NCBI GenBank assembly: GCA_003344405.1
Contig: NOWV01000117.1
Span: 1-64,000 of the forward strand
Length of the DNA stretch: 64,000 nucleotides
Origin: Trichoplax sp. H2
Taxonomy: Eukaryota; Placozoa; Uniplacotomia; Trichoplacea
Direction of reading: 5' to 3'
The notes beneath the pieces were generated by a model. It made no database searches. It had not been told where the DNA came from and saw nothing but the letters and a program-made list of their open reading frames with translations. Both the position numbers and the translations under genes were made by a program. This document shows, piece after piece, positions 62,735 through 64,000 of the stretch (positions are counted from its first letter, which is position 1; the number at the start of each line of letters is the position of its first letter).

Positions 62735-63545
62735 GAATGATATCGAGAGAGCAAATTATGGTGTTGAACTAAATGTTTCAGTTAATCACTGGACGTTGAT
62801 GATGAAACAGTCTAGCTATTGACATACCAAAGGGAGATAGTATTTTAGTTAGAAATGAATAATGCTATTAAAGAAAAGTGTAGTATTTTACCAAATCTAT
62901 GATTCTAAATAATAATATGGAGGGAGCAAATGGTGGTATTAACCTTAAGCTGAAATATCCAGTGTATCACTGGATATTGATGATCATTGAACGATATTGC
63001 TATTGATATATTAAAGAGAGATAACTTTTACAGCGTAACGAATGATTTTTTTTCAAGTATAGCATATTACTAAGCCTGTGATTTTAAATCATAGAGAGGA
63101 AGCAAATATCGGTGTTGAACTGAAATATCCAGTGAATCAATGGAATTTTATAATGAAGTGATGTCGCTGTTGATATAAGCGTATTTAAGGGAGATAATTG
63201 TTAGGAGAAATAAATGACTTTTTCAAAGTAAATATAGAGCATTGCCAAGCCTGTAATTTAAAATAATATAGGTGGAGCAAATGGTGATACTTAACTGAAG
63301 TCTCTATTGAATTACTGATAGATTACAAGTGAGATCATTCTAAAGGGAAAGTTAATGATACTTTCAAAGTGAAATAATTTGTGTTAGGCTATTGATTTTA
63401 AATGATATACGTGTAGAAGGAGCAAACGTTGGTATTAAACTGAAGGTTAAAAGCTAAGCTCGAACATTTTGGATGACACTTTTGCCTTATTAAAGGGAGA
63501 GTTGTAAGAGAAAAATGGAATGATTCTTTCAAAATAAAGCATATT
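62735..63545. repeat. Diverged tandem array, five units of about 150-180 bases
   Basis: Units begin near 62741, 62925, 63090, 63265 and 63415 with 'gagagagcaaattatggtgt' or variants. They continue with 'tgaactgaaatatccagtga', 'atcactggatattgatgat', 'attaaagggagata' and 'tactaagcctgtgatttta'. Order of segments is preserved in all copies. Confidence 0.75.
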
Positions 63546-64000
63546 ACTAAGCCTAGCCATCGTATTAACTTTGTTTTAATGCATTATATCGCTTCCTGTA
63601 AACCTTACGTACTCTTTGCTACTATCGTACTGGTGTATTGTTTTTATTTTCGATTAAAAGCAAATTGAATAGATATTGGCTGTTTTAAAGCGTTTACTTC
63701 CGGTCGTGCTGTCATGTCCTTACCGTGCTCTATTTTAGCACAGAGCTGTTTATCAGTGTAGTCATGCTTACGAAAGTTGTTGGTATTACTGATATTCTTA
63801 AAAGTAGATTTAGTAGTCGATATTCATTTACTCGAAACATGTTGACAACAACCTAATGTTTTAATGAATCAAGATTTGGTATTACTGATATTCTTAAGTG
63901 ATATTCCGAGTACTATCATTAAGCAGAAATCTTTGCAAAAAGTAAGCGATTTCTTACCTTTAAAAGCTTGTAAAAGACTAATGGATAGTGCTAGAACTAC

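Larger units (their letters stand above)
45412..64000. other. Gene-poor region of about 18.6 kb rich in diverged repeats
   Basis: No convincing gene was found on either strand. The longest open frames are under 90 codons. Much of the region resolves into separate blocks of strongly diverged local tandem repeats, each with its own unit, annotated individually below. The start may hold the 5' UTR and promoter of the ITPRID-like gene. Base composition is uniform and AT-rich, without a GC island. Confidence 0.6.

Noticed and set aside
1-64000. CRISPR arrays, operons, ribosome-binding sites, rRNA or tRNA genes
   Set aside because: Spliced eukaryotic genes make prokaryotic features irrelevant. The tandem arrays lack regular repeat-spacer structure. 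No tRNA with recognisable A and B boxes and cloverleaf, and no rRNA, was found by eye.
45412-64000. Transposon coding sequence (reverse transcriptase, transposase, integrase)
   Set aside because: Looked for long frames or family motifs on both strands; none over 90 codons and none recognisable.

Overview
The window is nuclear DNA of an AT-rich eukaryote with small genes, short introns (mostly about 60-350 bases) and the standard genetic code. The recognised genes are a voltage-gated calcium-channel beta subunit, ESF1, OGG1, two cereblons, two RDH8/HSD17B1-type reductases, a BTB-BACK-TLDc protein and an ITPRID (KRAP/TESPA1) family protein. This is an animal gene set. The compact, AT-rich organisation with vertebrate-like exon structures suggests an early-branching animal, and a placozoan such as Trichoplax is my best guess. 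That is an inference: no species marker was seen. All spliced models were built by hand from splice sites, reading phase and remembered family sequences. Every main model has a total coding length divisible by three.

Layout. 1-1.6 kb: nothing recognised. 1.6-4.6 kb (+): calcium-channel beta subunit, 13 exons. 5.5-6.1 kb (+): a possible small unrecognised gene. 6.4-11.6 kb (+): ESF1, 23 exons. 12.5-14.2 kb (-): OGG1, 6 exons. 14.6-15.0 kb (+): exon-like frames with an in-frame stop. 15.3-25.2 kb: a duplicated pair of pairs, namely SDR-a (+), cereblon-b (-), SDR-b (+) and cereblon-a (+). 25.7 kb (-): an orphan exon-like frame. 27.3-32.2 kb (-): BTB-BACK-TLDc gene, 9 exons. 32.2-34.6 kb: a GC/CpG-richer block followed by hairpin-bearing and tandem repeats. 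36.2-45.4 kb (-): ITPRID-like gene, 12-13 exons. 45.4-64 kb: no convincing gene over about 18.6 kb. Much of it is very diverged local tandem repeats with periods of about 70-250 bases, plus one orphan frame at 58.3 kb.

How the genes relate. The genes are independent housekeeping or signalling functions, not an operon-like system: Ca2+ channel trafficking and gating, rRNA processing, oxidised-guanine repair, steroid/retinoid-type reduction, CRL4 substrate recognition, BTB-TLDc function and IP3-receptor/actin linkage. The most interesting element is the cereblon/SDR cluster. Both families are present as two diverged copies within 10 kb. The two cereblons share all four intron phases, but differ in N-terminus, ligand-pocket loop and C-terminus.
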